This document shows positions 1 to 7,918 of a stretch of DNA of 46,674 nt, one piece after another (the first letter of the stretch is position 1; every line of letters begins with the position of its first letter). Origin of the DNA: Treponema sp. (GTDB taxonomy: Bacteria > Spirochaetota > Spirochaetia > Treponematales > Treponemataceae). Where the stretch lies: positions 1-46,674 of the forward strand of contig JAFLSQ010000017.1 of the NCBI GenBank assembly GCA_022510865.1, in the 5' to 3' direction. The notes under the pieces are model-generated. The model did no database searches and was not told where the DNA came from. It was given only the letters and a program-made list of their open reading frames with translations. The position numbers were made by a program, and so were the translations under genes.

Positions 1-75
1 CGCGCAAATTACAAGGAAGCGGAGGCGCAGAACGCACGAGCATGGGCAGAAAATCTCTGGACACATCCGGATTGA
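1..75 (+). CDS. C-terminal end of an unidentified protein (cut by window start)
   Basis: Frame 1 is open from the first base to a TGA at 73-75. It encodes a 24-residue charged, Ala-rich helical tail ending in WAENLWTHPD. Codon use resembles the neighbouring genes, so this is probably the 3' end of a real upstream gene. The promoter of the following ATPase gene begins over its stop codon. The product cannot be identified from this fragment. Confidence 0.45.
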   Translation, partial: RANYKEAEAQNARAWAENLWTHPD

Positions 76-100
76 CTGCCAGAAGCAATCATAATATAAT
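72..100 (+). promoter_or_regulatory. Sigma70-type promoter of the AAA ATPase gene
   Basis: TTGACT at 72-77, a 17-nt spacer and TATAAT at 95-100 form a near-consensus promoter. The predicted start near 107 gives a leader of about 46 nt with a Shine-Dalgarno (aggaga, about 140-145) before the ATG at 153. The -35 box overlaps the stop codon of the preceding gene. Confidence 0.7.
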
Positions 101-152
101 GACGATTATACTAATAAGCATTATATTAATAGCCATTACAGGAGACTCAAAC

Positions 153-1466
153 ATGGAATTCTTCTACGGACGGCAGCGAGAACTGGATGTCATCGACGAA
201 ATCTACGCGCAGGCGGAAAACCACGCATGCTTCACCGTCATCACCGGCAGGCGGCGCGTGGGCAAGACGGAGCTGATAAAAAAATCGCTGGAGGACAAAA
301 AAGGCGCGTACCTCTTCACTAGCCGAACCACGGAAAAATCGCTGTGCGAGAGATGGCAGGAAATCCTGCGGGAGTCGCTGGGACTGAGGATTTTCGGGCA
401 GGTTCAGACGCTCAGCGACCTGTTCGGGCAAATCATGGACTACTCGCGGCAGCAGCACTTCACGCTCGTGATTGACGAGTTCCAGGACCTGGAATTCGTC
501 AACAGCGCGTTCTTCAGCCAGATGCAGGACCTCTGGGATTCGCGCAAGGCGGACTCAAAAATCAGCCTGATTGCCTGCGGCTCGGTCTACTCCATGATGA
601 CGAGAATCTTCCGGGAGCAGAAAGAGCCGCTTTTCGGGCGGGCGACGCACTTCATGCACATAAAGCCCTTCGCGCCGTCCGTGGTGAAGCAGATTCTGGG
701 CGATTACAACCCCGGCTACGCGCCCGAGGATCTGCTCTGCCTGTACATGCTCTCGGGCGGGGTCGCAAAGTACGTCTTTTTGCTGATGTTTGCGGGGGCG
801 ACCACGAAACGGCGGATGCTCCGCTGCGTCACCAACATGGCATCCCCTTTCCTGATTGACGGCAAGGACATCCTTATAAACGAAATCGGGAAGGACTATG
901 GGACGTACTTCTCAATCCTCTGCGCGATTTCAGGCGGACTAACCTCGCAGAGCGAGATTGACTCCGTAATCCAGAAGAACACCGGCGCGTATCTCCAGAA
1001 CCTACAGAAAGTCTTCGGAATAATCGAGCCGGTACGCCCGCTGTGCGCACGACCTGAGAGCCGCGGCATCCGCTGGCGCATCGTGGACGAGTACATGCGC
1101 TTCTACTTCCGCTTCATCTACGCGAACCAGGACCTCATCGAGCTGGGCAGCTACGACACACTGCGCGAGCGCATCGAGCGGGACTACGAGCCGTTTACGG
1201 GCATGACGCTGGAGCGCTACTTCACCGCCAAAATCATCGAGGACGAGCAGCCCGCGAGAATCGGTGGATGGTGGGACCGGAAATCCCTAAACGAAATCGA
1301 CATCATCACCGTTAACGACGCGGAAAAGACCTGCACGGCCTACGAGGTGAAACGCCAGCGCAAGAAGATTGACCTTGCCGCGCTTGAGCAGAAATGCCAG
1401 ACTTTCATGCAGAATCTGCCCGGCTACACATGCACGGTGCAGGGGCTTTCGATGGAGGATATGTAG
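153..1466 (+). CDS. AAA ATPase of the archaeal-type ATPase/DUF234 family
   Basis: The predicted product has 437 aa. The start at ATG 153 is chosen because it follows an AGGAG motif and the protein then opens with MEFFYGRQRELDVIDEI, the usual N-terminus of this family. A Walker A motif (TGRRRVGKTELI, about residues 28-39) and a Walker B motif (FTLVIDEFQDL, about 105-115) are present. The C-terminal third (RWRIVDEYMRFYFRF, then WWDRKSLNEIDII) matches the DUF234 part, which resembles a PD-(D/E)xK-like nuclease fold. The E-I-D and E-V-K residues (NEIDII, YEVKR) fit that core. Such genes are common as multicopy accessory genes in anaerobes and their role is unknown. The gene appears monocistronic with its own promoter. 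Confidence 0.85.
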   Translation: MEFFYGRQRELDVIDEIYAQAENHACFTVITGRRRVGKTELIKKSLEDKKGAYLFTSRTTEKSLCERWQEILRESLGLRIFGQVQTLSDLFGQIMDYSRQQHFTLVIDEFQDLEFVNSAFFSQMQDLWDSRKADSKISLIACGSVYSMMTRIFREQKEPLFGRATHFMHIKPFAPSVVKQILGDYNPGYAPEDLLCLYMLSGGVAKYVFLLMFAGATTKRRMLRCVTNMASPFLIDGKDILINEIGKDYGTYFSILCAISGGLTSQSEIDSVIQKNTGAYLQNLQKVFGIIEPVRPLCARPESRGIRWRIVDEYMRFYFRFIYANQDLIELGSYDTLRERIERDYEPFTGMTLERYFTAKIIEDEQPARIGGWWDRKSLNEIDIITVNDAEKTCTAYEVKRQRKKIDLAALEQKCQTFMQNLPGYTCTVQGLSMEDM

Positions 1467-1637
1467 GGGGATGGCGGCTCGTTTCTTCGCGTTCGACGGC
1501 AATCACACGTAAAACCTTGCTCTCCGCCGTGAAATGTAATTGACGGTCTTTTAGAGCGCAGTTGTTTTTGAACAGAACATCGAGCGATGGCGAAATGTAA
1601 CAAACAGTATCGAATTTCTGTGACAAAACTCCGAAAA

Positions 1638-1656
1638 TATAATAGTATAATATAAT
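1638..1656 (+). promoter_or_regulatory. Cluster of three TATAAT hexamers upstream of the small ORF/DUF2335 pair
   Basis: TATAAT occurs at 1638-1643, 1646-1651 and 1651-1656. These are three overlapping candidate -10 boxes in an AT-rich stretch before the Shine-Dalgarno at 1681-1690. No strong -35 box is visible. The rest of 1467-1637 holds no gene, only two short similar stretches (gaaatgtaa at about 1531 and 1591). Confidence 0.55.
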
Positions 1657-1696
1657 ACTTTCATATGTTCCTTAAACATGAAGAGAGGTGCTTGTG

Positions 1697-1894
1697 ATGT
1701 CTGATTTTCTGTTTGCAACTCCGTCCTTTATAGACGGTGCTATGAGCGTCATTGACTTATTCGGCATCGCTCAGGAATATAACGACTCAAGTTCTGAAGC
1801 TGCGGCTGATGCCCGCGCAGTAAGGGCGGACATCAACGCAATAAAGGCGGACTTTGTTAAGGCTTACAACTCGGCGGTAGCTGCCCATGTCTAA
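1697..1894 (+). CDS. Small hypothetical protein, translationally coupled to the DUF2335 gene
   Basis: The predicted product has 65 aa. ATG 1697 is preferred over the in-frame GTG at 1688 because the purine-rich aagagagg lies 7-8 nt upstream. The product starts MSDFLFATPSFIDGAMSV, has a short hydrophobic N-terminal third and then a helical, Ala/Asp-rich region (AAADARAVRADINAIKADF) that could form a coiled coil. There is no signal peptide. The gene overlaps the DUF2335 gene by 8 nt (1887-1894), indicating coupled expression. I do not recognise the family. Together with the two-TM partner it could be the soluble half of a small two-gene module, but that is inference. Confidence 0.6.
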   Translation: MSDFLFATPSFIDGAMSVIDLFGIAQEYNDSSSEAAADARAVRADINAIKADFVKAYNSAVAAHV

Positions 1895-2318
1895 GAATCT
1901 TCAAAAGGAACAACCCCGAAAGGATAGGGGGCTTGTTCATTCAGAAAGAAGTGTTACAGAATTTTATTCCGGGCCTTTCCCGCCGGCAAACGAATTGGAG
2001 CATTATGAATCTGTATATCCGGGCTTCGCAGAAAAATTGATGGAGCGGTATGTCAAGCAGTCCGAACACAGGATGTCCCTTGAAAACAAAGCCATTGATT
2101 CTGGCATAAAGAATTCCGCCAGGGGACAGGTTTTTGCTTTTATATTGGCTTTGGTTACAATTCTGATAGGCGCATTTTTGATTTATCTTGATAAGGACAC
2201 GCTTGGCATTACCGCGATTTTGGGTGCTTTGGCTTCTTTGGTAGGTGTGTTCATATATGGGAACAAGAGCAAGAAAGATGAGCGCATCAAAAAAGCGCGG
2301 GCAAATCCAGAGCCATAA
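1887..2318 (+). CDS. DUF2335 family membrane protein
   Basis: The predicted product has 143 aa. The central segment around residues 28-66 (FYSGPFPPANELEHYESV, PGFAEKLMERYVKQSEHR) is the recognisable DUF2335 signature: a Pro-rich turn followed by an amphipathic helix with an E-H-R end. Two adjacent TM helices follow, about 78-97 (GQVFAFILALVTILIGAFLI) and 105-123 (LGITAILGALASLVGVFIYG), with a short basic C-terminal tail. The family is widespread in mobile or phage-derived regions and its function is unknown. The gene overlaps the small ORF upstream by 8 nt. Membership rests on pattern memory only. Confidence 0.7.
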   Translation: MSKNLQKEQPRKDRGLVHSERSVTEFYSGPFPPANELEHYESVYPGFAEKLMERYVKQSEHRMSLENKAIDSGIKNSARGQVFAFILALVTILIGAFLIYLDKDTLGITAILGALASLVGVFIYGNKSKKDERIKKARANPEP

Positions 2319-2351
2319 GTGAACTAGTTTTATTCTCCCGCCGCCTATTCT

Positions 2352-2448
2352 TTAAGCAAAGGCGTGATTTCCGCACGAGCCGTCACTCAAAACCGCGCGC
2401 CCGCCCACCGCCAGTGATGATGACCGTCTTTCCTTTGAACAAGTCCAT
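2352..2448 (-). pseudogene. Relic of the 5' end of a short-chain dehydrogenase (SDR) gene
   Basis: On the minus strand an aaggagaa Shine-Dalgarno precedes ATG 2448 and encodes MDLFKGKTVIITGGGR, the nucleotide-binding start of an SDR. The frame then breaks. After the Arg codon, skipping four extra bases in a gcgcg stretch restores VLSDGSCG, as expected in the SDR pattern TGGGRAVLSDG. That frame stops at 2352-2354 after about 12 more codons. Only about 30 codons of a protein normally near 250 aa remain. The other bases of 2319-2622 hold this relic and the promoter of the next gene. Confidence 0.65.
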
Positions 2449-2565
2449 TGTGTTCTCCTTGGACGACAAGCCGCCCGCAATCAACCGTAGCACTAATCGG
2501 GGAAAATGGCAAGGAAGGAACACAGGAAATTGTTTTTCCGCAGTATGATACGGTAGAGCCGTGTC

Positions 2566-2594
2566 TTGACAACACACGTCATACATCGGATAAT
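2566..2594 (+). promoter_or_regulatory. Promoter of the SPOR/YfaP-like gene
   Basis: TTGACA at 2566-2571, 17 nt, then GATAAT at 2589-2594. Predicted transcription start is near 2601, giving a leader of about 22 nt with gagg at 2614-2617 before ATG 2623. The open frame extends upstream to 2566, but that extension would run through the promoter. Confidence 0.65.
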
Positions 2595-2622
2595 GTTGAA
2601 ACTTTCCAATTTTGAGGTTTTT

Positions 2623-3633
2623 ATGAAAATCGGCAGGTCAATCGTTTTTCTTATTATTTTCAGTCTTGCAGCAATGCCGCCTCTTTTTGCAAAAGACTGG
2701 TTTGTCTGCCTTGGCTCGTTCAGAGAACGTGCAAACGCGGAGCAGTTCAAGGAAAGTCTTGCCGCCCAATCCGTGCCCACTTTTGTGTCCAAGGCGGAGA
2801 ATGCGGGACAGACGTTGTACCGTGTGCTTCTTTCCGAGCCTTTCTCTAATGCGAAAGACGCGCTTAAACTGCGGGACGGAATCGAGCAGCCTTTGAAAAA
2901 ACATATCGAAATAAACAGCAGATTGTGGGTTTGCCTTGCAGATCCGCCCAATCACGCAGAGCCAGAAAAGCGCATGATTCACGTGACGGACAGCGACACA
3001 GGAAACCCAATCGCGCTCGCCCGCCTTACTGTGGACGAGACAATGCGCACCACAACTGACGAAGCAGGAGACGCGGAGCTGCCAGACGGTCTTTCTGACG
3101 GACAGCACAGCCTGCTTATAGAAAGCGATGGTCATATCGCCACGAAAACGAATTTCTCGACAGAAGGAGGAGCGGTGCAAACTCCGCCATCATATTCTGT
3201 GGCGCGGGTTGTGGAAGGTGAAGGCGGAAGCATAAAAGTCGTGCTGAACTGGGGTCTTCTTCCCGCAAATTTGGATCTGCATGTTTTCAGTGGCGCAAGG
3301 CACGTCTATTTCGACAATATGCACTCTTCCGGCTCAGATGTCATAGACTTGGACAGGGATGACATAGATTATGAAGGTCCTGAAACAATCACGGTACACA
3401 ATAGAAGCGAAGAGGCTTTGTACCAATTCTACATTCACGATTACACAAACAAATCGAGTCCCTCAAGCAGCGACCTTTCTCAAAGCGGAGCAAGGGTGCA
3501 GCTCGCCATCGACAATGCCGATATAGGCACGTACAGCGTTCCCATTAGAAAAACAGGCATTTGGTGGCATATTTTCGACATCGAGAACGGCAATGTTGTT
3601 GTCCATAATACCGTTTCTGCCACACGTGAATAA
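2623..3633 (+). CDS. Secreted SPOR-domain protein with YfaP-like C-terminal domain
   Basis: The predicted product has 336 aa. ATG 2623 is chosen because it has a Shine-Dalgarno and begins a clear signal peptide (MKIGRSIVFLIIFSLAAMPP, cleavage after LFA). Residues about 24-90 (WFVCLGSFRERANAEQFKES, then TLYRVLLSEPF) fit a SPOR peptidoglycan-binding repeat. About 110-170 resembles a carboxypeptidase-regulatory-like beta-sandwich (DSDTGNPIALARLTV). From about 200 (VVLNWGLLPANLDLHVFS and YEGPETITV) it matches the YfaP/DUF2135-type domain, which carries many Asp residues able to bind Ca2+. This implies a periplasmic or envelope role at the cell wall. No operon partners are evident. Confidence 0.7.
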   Translation: MKIGRSIVFLIIFSLAAMPPLFAKDWFVCLGSFRERANAEQFKESLAAQSVPTFVSKAENAGQTLYRVLLSEPFSNAKDALKLRDGIEQPLKKHIEINSRLWVCLADPPNHAEPEKRMIHVTDSDTGNPIALARLTVDETMRTTTDEAGDAELPDGLSDGQHSLLIESDGHIATKTNFSTEGGAVQTPPSYSVARVVEGEGGSIKVVLNWGLLPANLDLHVFSGARHVYFDNMHSSGSDVIDLDRDDIDYEGPETITVHNRSEEALYQFYIHDYTNKSSPSSSDLSQSGARVQLAIDNADIGTYSVPIRKTGIWWHIFDIENGNVVVHNTVSATRE

Positions 3634-3641
3634 GAGGGAGA

Positions 3642-3775
3642 TATTGCACTGGCTGACAACGGCGCAGTGGCGCAGTTCAAGGCGTTTGCGGAGGAGATAG
3701 GCATTTCCTATCAGACCCTTATCAACTTGCCCTGTGCAATGCGCCAAGAAAAAGAAGCGGCCGGTGCTCGCATAA
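3642..3775 (+). pseudogene. Relic of the C-terminus of a BrnA/CopG-like antitoxin
   Basis: The stretch encodes DNGAVAQFKAFAEEIGISYQ followed by TLINL, the usual C-terminal helix pattern of BrnA/RHH-type antitoxins. The expected YLRDCA is disrupted at about 3735-3740. A shifted frame resumes CAKKKKRPVLA and ends with TAA at 3773-3775. No N-terminal DNA-binding part and no adjacent toxin gene are seen. It abuts the 3' end of the glycan operon. The longer open frame continuing to 4098 is antisense to the GT4 gene and is not a real gene. Confidence 0.55.
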
Positions 3776-3793
3776 CGACGGTGCGGAAACTTG

Positions 3794-4849
3794 CTAAGTT
3801 GCCGTCTGCCGTTGCGCCATCAGCACCCGGTACAGCCTCTCATACTCCGCGAACATCTTCTCCTCTGAAAAACGTTCCGCAATCCTGTTTTTCAATGCGG
3901 CGGACTTTTCCGCTTTCATTCTTAGAGCTTCATCAACGGCGCGGCTCATGGAACATATGTCTCCAAGGCGGAATTTTGAGACCTCTCTCTCTGAAAATGG
4001 CGAGAATGCCGGAATATCAGAGCAGACTGCGGACGCGCCTATACTACCCGCCTCAAGGAGTGCGAGCGGGAAGCCTTCGGAATGTGACGGAATCATAAAA
4101 ACATCGACATGCCGCATTACGTAACAGGGATTTTTCTTGAACGGCGAGAACAAAATCCTTCCTGAGATTCCAGCACGACGCGCATAATCTTCAAGTTCCT
4201 GTTTCTGCTTTCCGTCACCGATGCAAATATACGCAATGTCATGACGCATCTCCAGCAGCCTGAGAATCTGCTTCAGCCCCTTGCGCCGGACTATGCCTGA
4301 ATATGAGCAGACAACTGAAAGCCCACGCTCCCTGAACGCACCGGCAGCACACACGATTTCGGTATAATCGTCCTGCTCGGGAGAAACAGAGACTCCATTG
4401 TAAATCAGATGATTCTGAGAAAGCGTCTTTGCGTACAAATCCATCAGAAAATCATTGATTTGAACTGTCGCGTCAAACGATTTTAGCCAGCTAAGCCACC
4501 GACGAGCATATACCGAAGAGACGGCTGTTCCGTAGCTCCAGCGCAAATCGTCACGGATGTCGCAATGTACGGTGGAGACCGTCCGTGCGCTCCGTATGCG
4601 GTGGGAGAAGCAAGACACGTACCTGTCGGGACGCATCATGTGTGAATGGATGATGTCGAACGAATCAAAGTCAATCGGCTCGGACATTTTTATGCGATGC
4701 ATGGGGCACATAAAATCAATGCCCGTCTTATCGTCAAAGTAAAAAACCGACACCAAGTCTCCCTTACCGATGAAATAATCGCTCAACCGCTTTGCGATGA
4801 AAACCGGAGCCTTCGCCGCAAGACTCGGCAGAATATACGCAATCCTCAT
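3794..4849 (-). CDS. GT4-family glycosyltransferase
   Basis: The predicted product has 351 aa. ATG 4849 follows a strong gaggggg Shine-Dalgarno, and the in-frame upstream extension lacks family similarity. The start MRIAYILPSLAAKAPVFIA and the C-terminal GT-B donor-site motif (IPSHSEGFPLALLEAGSIGA, with the E-x7-E pair) identify a GT4 retaining transferase. YICIGDGKQKQELEDYARRA is the second Rossmann half. It acts at the cytoplasmic face on a lipid-linked glycan. It is the last gene of the operon, 73 nt after the polymerase gene, the only sizeable gap in the operon. Donor and acceptor cannot be predicted. Confidence 0.85.
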   Translation of the reverse strand: MRIAYILPSLAAKAPVFIAKRLSDYFIGKGDLVSVFYFDDKTGIDFMCPMHRIKMSEPIDFDSFDIIHSHMMRPDRYVSCFSHRIRSARTVSTVHCDIRDDLRWSYGTAVSSVYARRWLSWLKSFDATVQINDFLMDLYAKTLSQNHLIYNGVSVSPEQDDYTEIVCAAGAFRERGLSVVCSYSGIVRRKGLKQILRLLEMRHDIAYICIGDGKQKQELEDYARRAGISGRILFSPFKKNPCYVMRHVDVFMIPSHSEGFPLALLEAGSIGASAVCSDIPAFSPFSEREVSKFRLGDICSMSRAVDEALRMKAEKSAALKNRIAERFSEEKMFAEYERLYRVLMAQRQTAT

Positions 4850-4922
4850 TTTTGCCCCCTCATCAATACTATGCCGCTGATTTTCAGCCCCAAACCATTG
4901 GCATGCATACTCACTCCTAGCG

Positions 4923-6053
4923 TCAATACCAACGGAAGCGCCAGCCAAGTACATCCTGATATGACAGCATGTTGTACAGAAAGAAACAGAAATAAAATCC
5001 ATACACAAATAATTTTTTGATGACTATGTGCCTGTTGGATTTTTTTATCATCAATAGTAGCAGCGGAGCTTCGACCGCATAAAAAAGACTGCCAAATCGC
5101 CCGGCAAGTATCTCAAAATCCCTGAAAACGAGATAGTAAACGGTACTGACAAGGTATATTTGCCCCAAGAAAAATATACATCTATCGCAAAACCACTTTT
5201 TCCTTTTGCGAATAATCCAAACTGATAAGAAAATTTGTTTCACTAGCATAGGATTCGTCAAGGACATAGGCTTCGCATAATCAGACCAATAAAGATAGGT
5301 CGCGATCCCTTTCGGCAACACCCCCACGTCCTCAAAAAAGAAGAATACCTTTTTGACTGGAAACAGCAGCGTAACAACAATCCCGCATAGAAAGAACAGG
5401 CACAAGAATGATTCGTACTTCTTCGAATTTTCCGTACGCACAACGACAAGAGGCAAGGCGACGAGCGCCGTACTTTGAAAGCAGGCTGCGGAAAGCACCG
5501 TGGCGACAAATTTTCCTCGGCTTTCCTTGTATAGGAAAACCAGTGAATACAGCACAAGCGATGACGCGAATCCATTTCGTATCTGAACGCAGTCTTTTCG
5601 TAAAAATTCCTGAGAGAAAAATGCAAAGAAAACGATACCAATATCGGCCAAAGGAACGAATTCTCTGTAGAAGCTATAGCGGAAAGCAAAACTCACAAAA
5701 CAAAAAATGATGAACCATGCGGTTGGCGAATGGAAAAGCATTTTCACGAATGCCTGAAAACAGTTATATCCAATTTCCGTATGCTGTGTCATTGCGTATT
5801 CAAGAAATCCGTCGGAAAACAGCAGAGGACTTTTTCTGAAAAAATCAAGGTATTCCACAAAATCGGCACGCATTTCATTTACACCGACTAGGAAAGCAAG
5901 GACAATCAAAGAACAGAGCGTAAGCGACCACGCATATCCAGTCTGGCTCCTGCATATTGCCGTCTTTTTATCAGATGAGACCGAAAACAATGTAAGCACA
6001 AAGAAAGCAAGAATATACTTATAAATCATAAAACCGAGCATCCCGAACAGCAC
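4923..6053 (-). CDS. EpsG-like / Wzy-type polysaccharide polymerase
   Basis: The predicted product has 376 aa with about ten hydrophobic segments and long aromatic-rich helices, as expected for EpsG-family or Wzy polymerases, which join lipid-linked repeat units at the periplasmic face. The segment VGVNEMRADFVEYLDFFRKS resembles the EpsG signature, where a tyrosine/aspartate-rich loop follows TM2. Start codon is uncertain: GTG 6053, ATG 6041 and ATG 6029 are all in frame and none has a clear Shine-Dalgarno. Coupling to the preceding GT32 stop (6057) favours 6053 or 6041. It is AT-richer than the flanking transferase genes. It is the only polymerase candidate in the cluster. Confidence 0.7.
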   Translation of the reverse strand: MLFGMLGFMIYKYILAFFVLTLFSVSSDKKTAICRSQTGYAWSLTLCSLIVLAFLVGVNEMRADFVEYLDFFRKSPLLFSDGFLEYAMTQHTEIGYNCFQAFVKMLFHSPTAWFIIFCFVSFAFRYSFYREFVPLADIGIVFFAFFSQEFLRKDCVQIRNGFASSLVLYSLVFLYKESRGKFVATVLSAACFQSTALVALPLVVVRTENSKKYESFLCLFFLCGIVVTLLFPVKKVFFFFEDVGVLPKGIATYLYWSDYAKPMSLTNPMLVKQIFLSVWIIRKRKKWFCDRCIFFLGQIYLVSTVYYLVFRDFEILAGRFGSLFYAVEAPLLLLMIKKSNRHIVIKKLFVYGFYFCFFLYNMLSYQDVLGWRFRWY

Positions 6054-6056
6054 TCA

Positions 6057-6860
6057 TTATCTTTTCCACAACGCCTTGCGCAAATATGCCCCCATTCGCG
6101 TGAATGAGGTTTTCACGCCGATGTGCCGCATATTCGCAAAGAAAAACCACGTCCTTGCAAGGAACGCCCCGAGTTTTACGCCGAACCGATATATCAACTT
6201 TTTCCGTATGTCCGCATACTTTTGGTCAAACTCATTTATCCAACTTGCTGAATAGTGATGGATTGCCGCCGTGTTTTCAGTAATATGCAACTCATGGGTA
6301 AACATATTCATCGGGCAGAAATACTCGGCGGGGTACACGGTGATGCCTACAACCTGTTGGATTTCGTCGCGGTCGGTGAAGCCGTGCCGCTTAAAGATGC
6401 TGCTCACCCGCTCCACGACGGTGGTCAAATCCATCGTACCGTCCGCCCGCAGGAATACGGATGCTTCGTAAGAGTCAAGAACCTCTCGGAAGATTCGGCT
6501 TGCCGCCGGGCTTGCCATGCCGAGCCCGGCGGCAAGCGCACCCGCGCGCTCAACGCCCATGAACGCCCCGCGCTCCAAGATGTCGTCGAGCGGCCGTATC
6601 ACCTCGACATCGGTGTCAAAGTAGATGCCACCGTACTCATGGAGGATGTCGAACCGCGCGTAGTCGCTCACGAAGGCGTATTTCCCTGCATCATAGGCTT
6701 GCGCCGTGTACGGGATTTTCCGCACGTCGTAGTTGTCCTCGTTCCACTCGCGGATTTCATAGTCTGGCAGGAACTTCCTCCACGAGGCGATGCATTTTTG
6801 TGCCAAGTCAGGCAGCGGATTCCCGCCGAACCAGCAGTAGTGGATTGTTTTGGGTATCAT
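6057..6860 (-). CDS. GT32-type glycosyltransferase (DXD sugar-binding family)
   Basis: The predicted product has 267 aa. The N-terminus MIPKTIHYCWFGGNPLPD is the hallmark of the GT32/OCH1-like capsular transferases. The metal-binding DXD is present as FDTD (D82/D84) in HEYGGIYFDTDVEV, preceded by the conserved SDYARFDIL. The C-terminal region HHYSASWINEF gives the usual H-x-W element. A membrane-associating hydrophobic stretch (FLARTWFFFANM) follows. The start codon overlaps the stop of the upstream GT2 gene (ATGA, 6857-6860). It probably transfers a hexose from a nucleotide sugar onto the repeat unit. Confidence 0.85.
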   Translation of the reverse strand: MIPKTIHYCWFGGNPLPDLAQKCIASWRKFLPDYEIREWNEDNYDVRKIPYTAQAYDAGKYAFVSDYARFDILHEYGGIYFDTDVEVIRPLDDILERGAFMGVERAGALAAGLGMASPAASRIFREVLDSYEASVFLRADGTMDLTTVVERVSSIFKRHGFTDRDEIQQVVGITVYPAEYFCPMNMFTHELHITENTAAIHHYSASWINEFDQKYADIRKKLIYRFGVKLGAFLARTWFFFANMRHIGVKTSFTRMGAYLRKALWKR

Positions 6861-7918
6861 TCCACACCTCCGCTAGAATTTGCAGTTTGGACATCCCCAT
6901 CAGCAACAAGCTTTGCATCAAACCGCACTGCATATTGAAACACCATGCGCAATCTTTTCCCCATCCTTTTTGCGGCAAGCCCTGCCAACGCACATATCCC
7001 GAGCGGATTCATGGCAAAGAACGTCAGAGTGCCCATGCCGAAGCACTTTGACGCATGGAACAGCAGTTTCTGATATGCAAGGCATGAAAAGCGCATCCGC
7101 CTATGGCGCAGCGACCGTCCCGCCGTCTTCGCATACATCAGCTCATCGGCGTTGCTCAGGCTCCGCTCGTGGGCAAAGAATATGTTTTGATGGAAAGGCA
7201 CGTGCTCTTTGTTTATGATGTCGTGTGCGTCAAAAATCCGTGCGCTGCTGCGCGTTTGCTCCGCGCAATGCGTGGCACTGGACTGGGAGCTGGACACCCG
7301 GTACAGGAGCAGCCGTTCCGCAAGGTTCGCGGCATTCATGCCACGCGCGAACACAAGACGACACCACAGCTCATAGTCCTCCGCATACGGAAAATCCGCG
7401 GAATAGGAATTCTGTCGCAGGACTTCCGAGCGAGCCATGACCGTCGGATGATAGAGCGTCGAATAGAAGCGGAGGAAAAAGCGGTTGTCATCACAGGAAG
7501 TCGGCAGACGTGTCTTCCCTATCCGCCGTCCGTCCTCATCGATGTGCCATGCGTTCGTCCCGCACAGCGCATAGTCGGGATGGCTCTCAAGGAACGCGAC
7601 CTGCCGCTCAATGCGCCGCGGCATACAGATGTCATCCGCGTCCATGCGGGCGATGTACGTACCGCGCGCGGCATCAACAAGGGCATTCAGCGTACTGACG
7701 ATTCCCCGGTTCTCCGCGTTGCGGAAGACGGTTATCCGCGCGTCCTCCGCCGCAAGCCGCTCGATGACGGAAAGTGTGCCGTCCGAGGAGCAGTCGTCCG
7801 CGACCAGAATCTCAAGGTTCGTGTAACTTTGCGCCATGACCGACCGCAGCGCGGACTCGACGTACCGCTCCGCGTTGTAGGCGGGAATGATGACTGAGAC
7901 CAATAAACCTGTGTTCAT
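6857..7918 (-). CDS. GT2-family glycosyltransferase
   Basis: The predicted product has 353 aa. The true start is ATG 7918, overlapping the fucosyltransferase stop as ATGA (7915-7918). Upstream in-frame codons lie inside that gene. The GT-A fold is evident: VSVIIPAYNAERYVESAL, then LVADDCSSDGT and RMDADD (about residues 92-96, metal-binding DXD), and YAEDYELWCRL as the catalytic ED-x-x-L/W region. It is a processive-type nucleotide-sugar transferase working on the undecaprenyl-linked intermediate. The C-terminal 100 residues are basic and amphipathic and could bind the membrane. Sugar specificity is unknown. Confidence 0.88.
   Translation of the reverse strand: MNTGLLVSVIIPAYNAERYVESALRSVMAQSYTNLEILVADDCSSDGTLSVIERLAAEDARITVFRNAENRGIVSTLNALVDAARGTYIARMDADDICMPRRIERQVAFLESHPDYALCGTNAWHIDEDGRRIGKTRLPTSCDDNRFFLRFYSTLYHPTVMARSEVLRQNSYSADFPYAEDYELWCRLVFARGMNAANLAERLLLYRVSSSQSSATHCAEQTRSSARIFDAHDIINKEHVPFHQNIFFAHERSLSNADELMYAKTAGRSLRHRRMRFSCLAYQKLLFHASKCFGMGTLTFFAMNPLGICALAGLAAKRMGKRLRMVFQYAVRFDAKLVADGDVQTANSSGGVE

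Noticed and set aside
6255..6938. Plus-strand open frame of 227 codons over the GT32 gene
   Set aside because: The opposite strand encodes a clear GT32 protein with DXD motif; the plus-strand product has no recognisable feature.
7103..7897. Plus-strand open frame of 264 codons over the GT2 gene
   Set aside because: Shadow of a high-GC gene with well-defined GT2 motifs on the minus strand.
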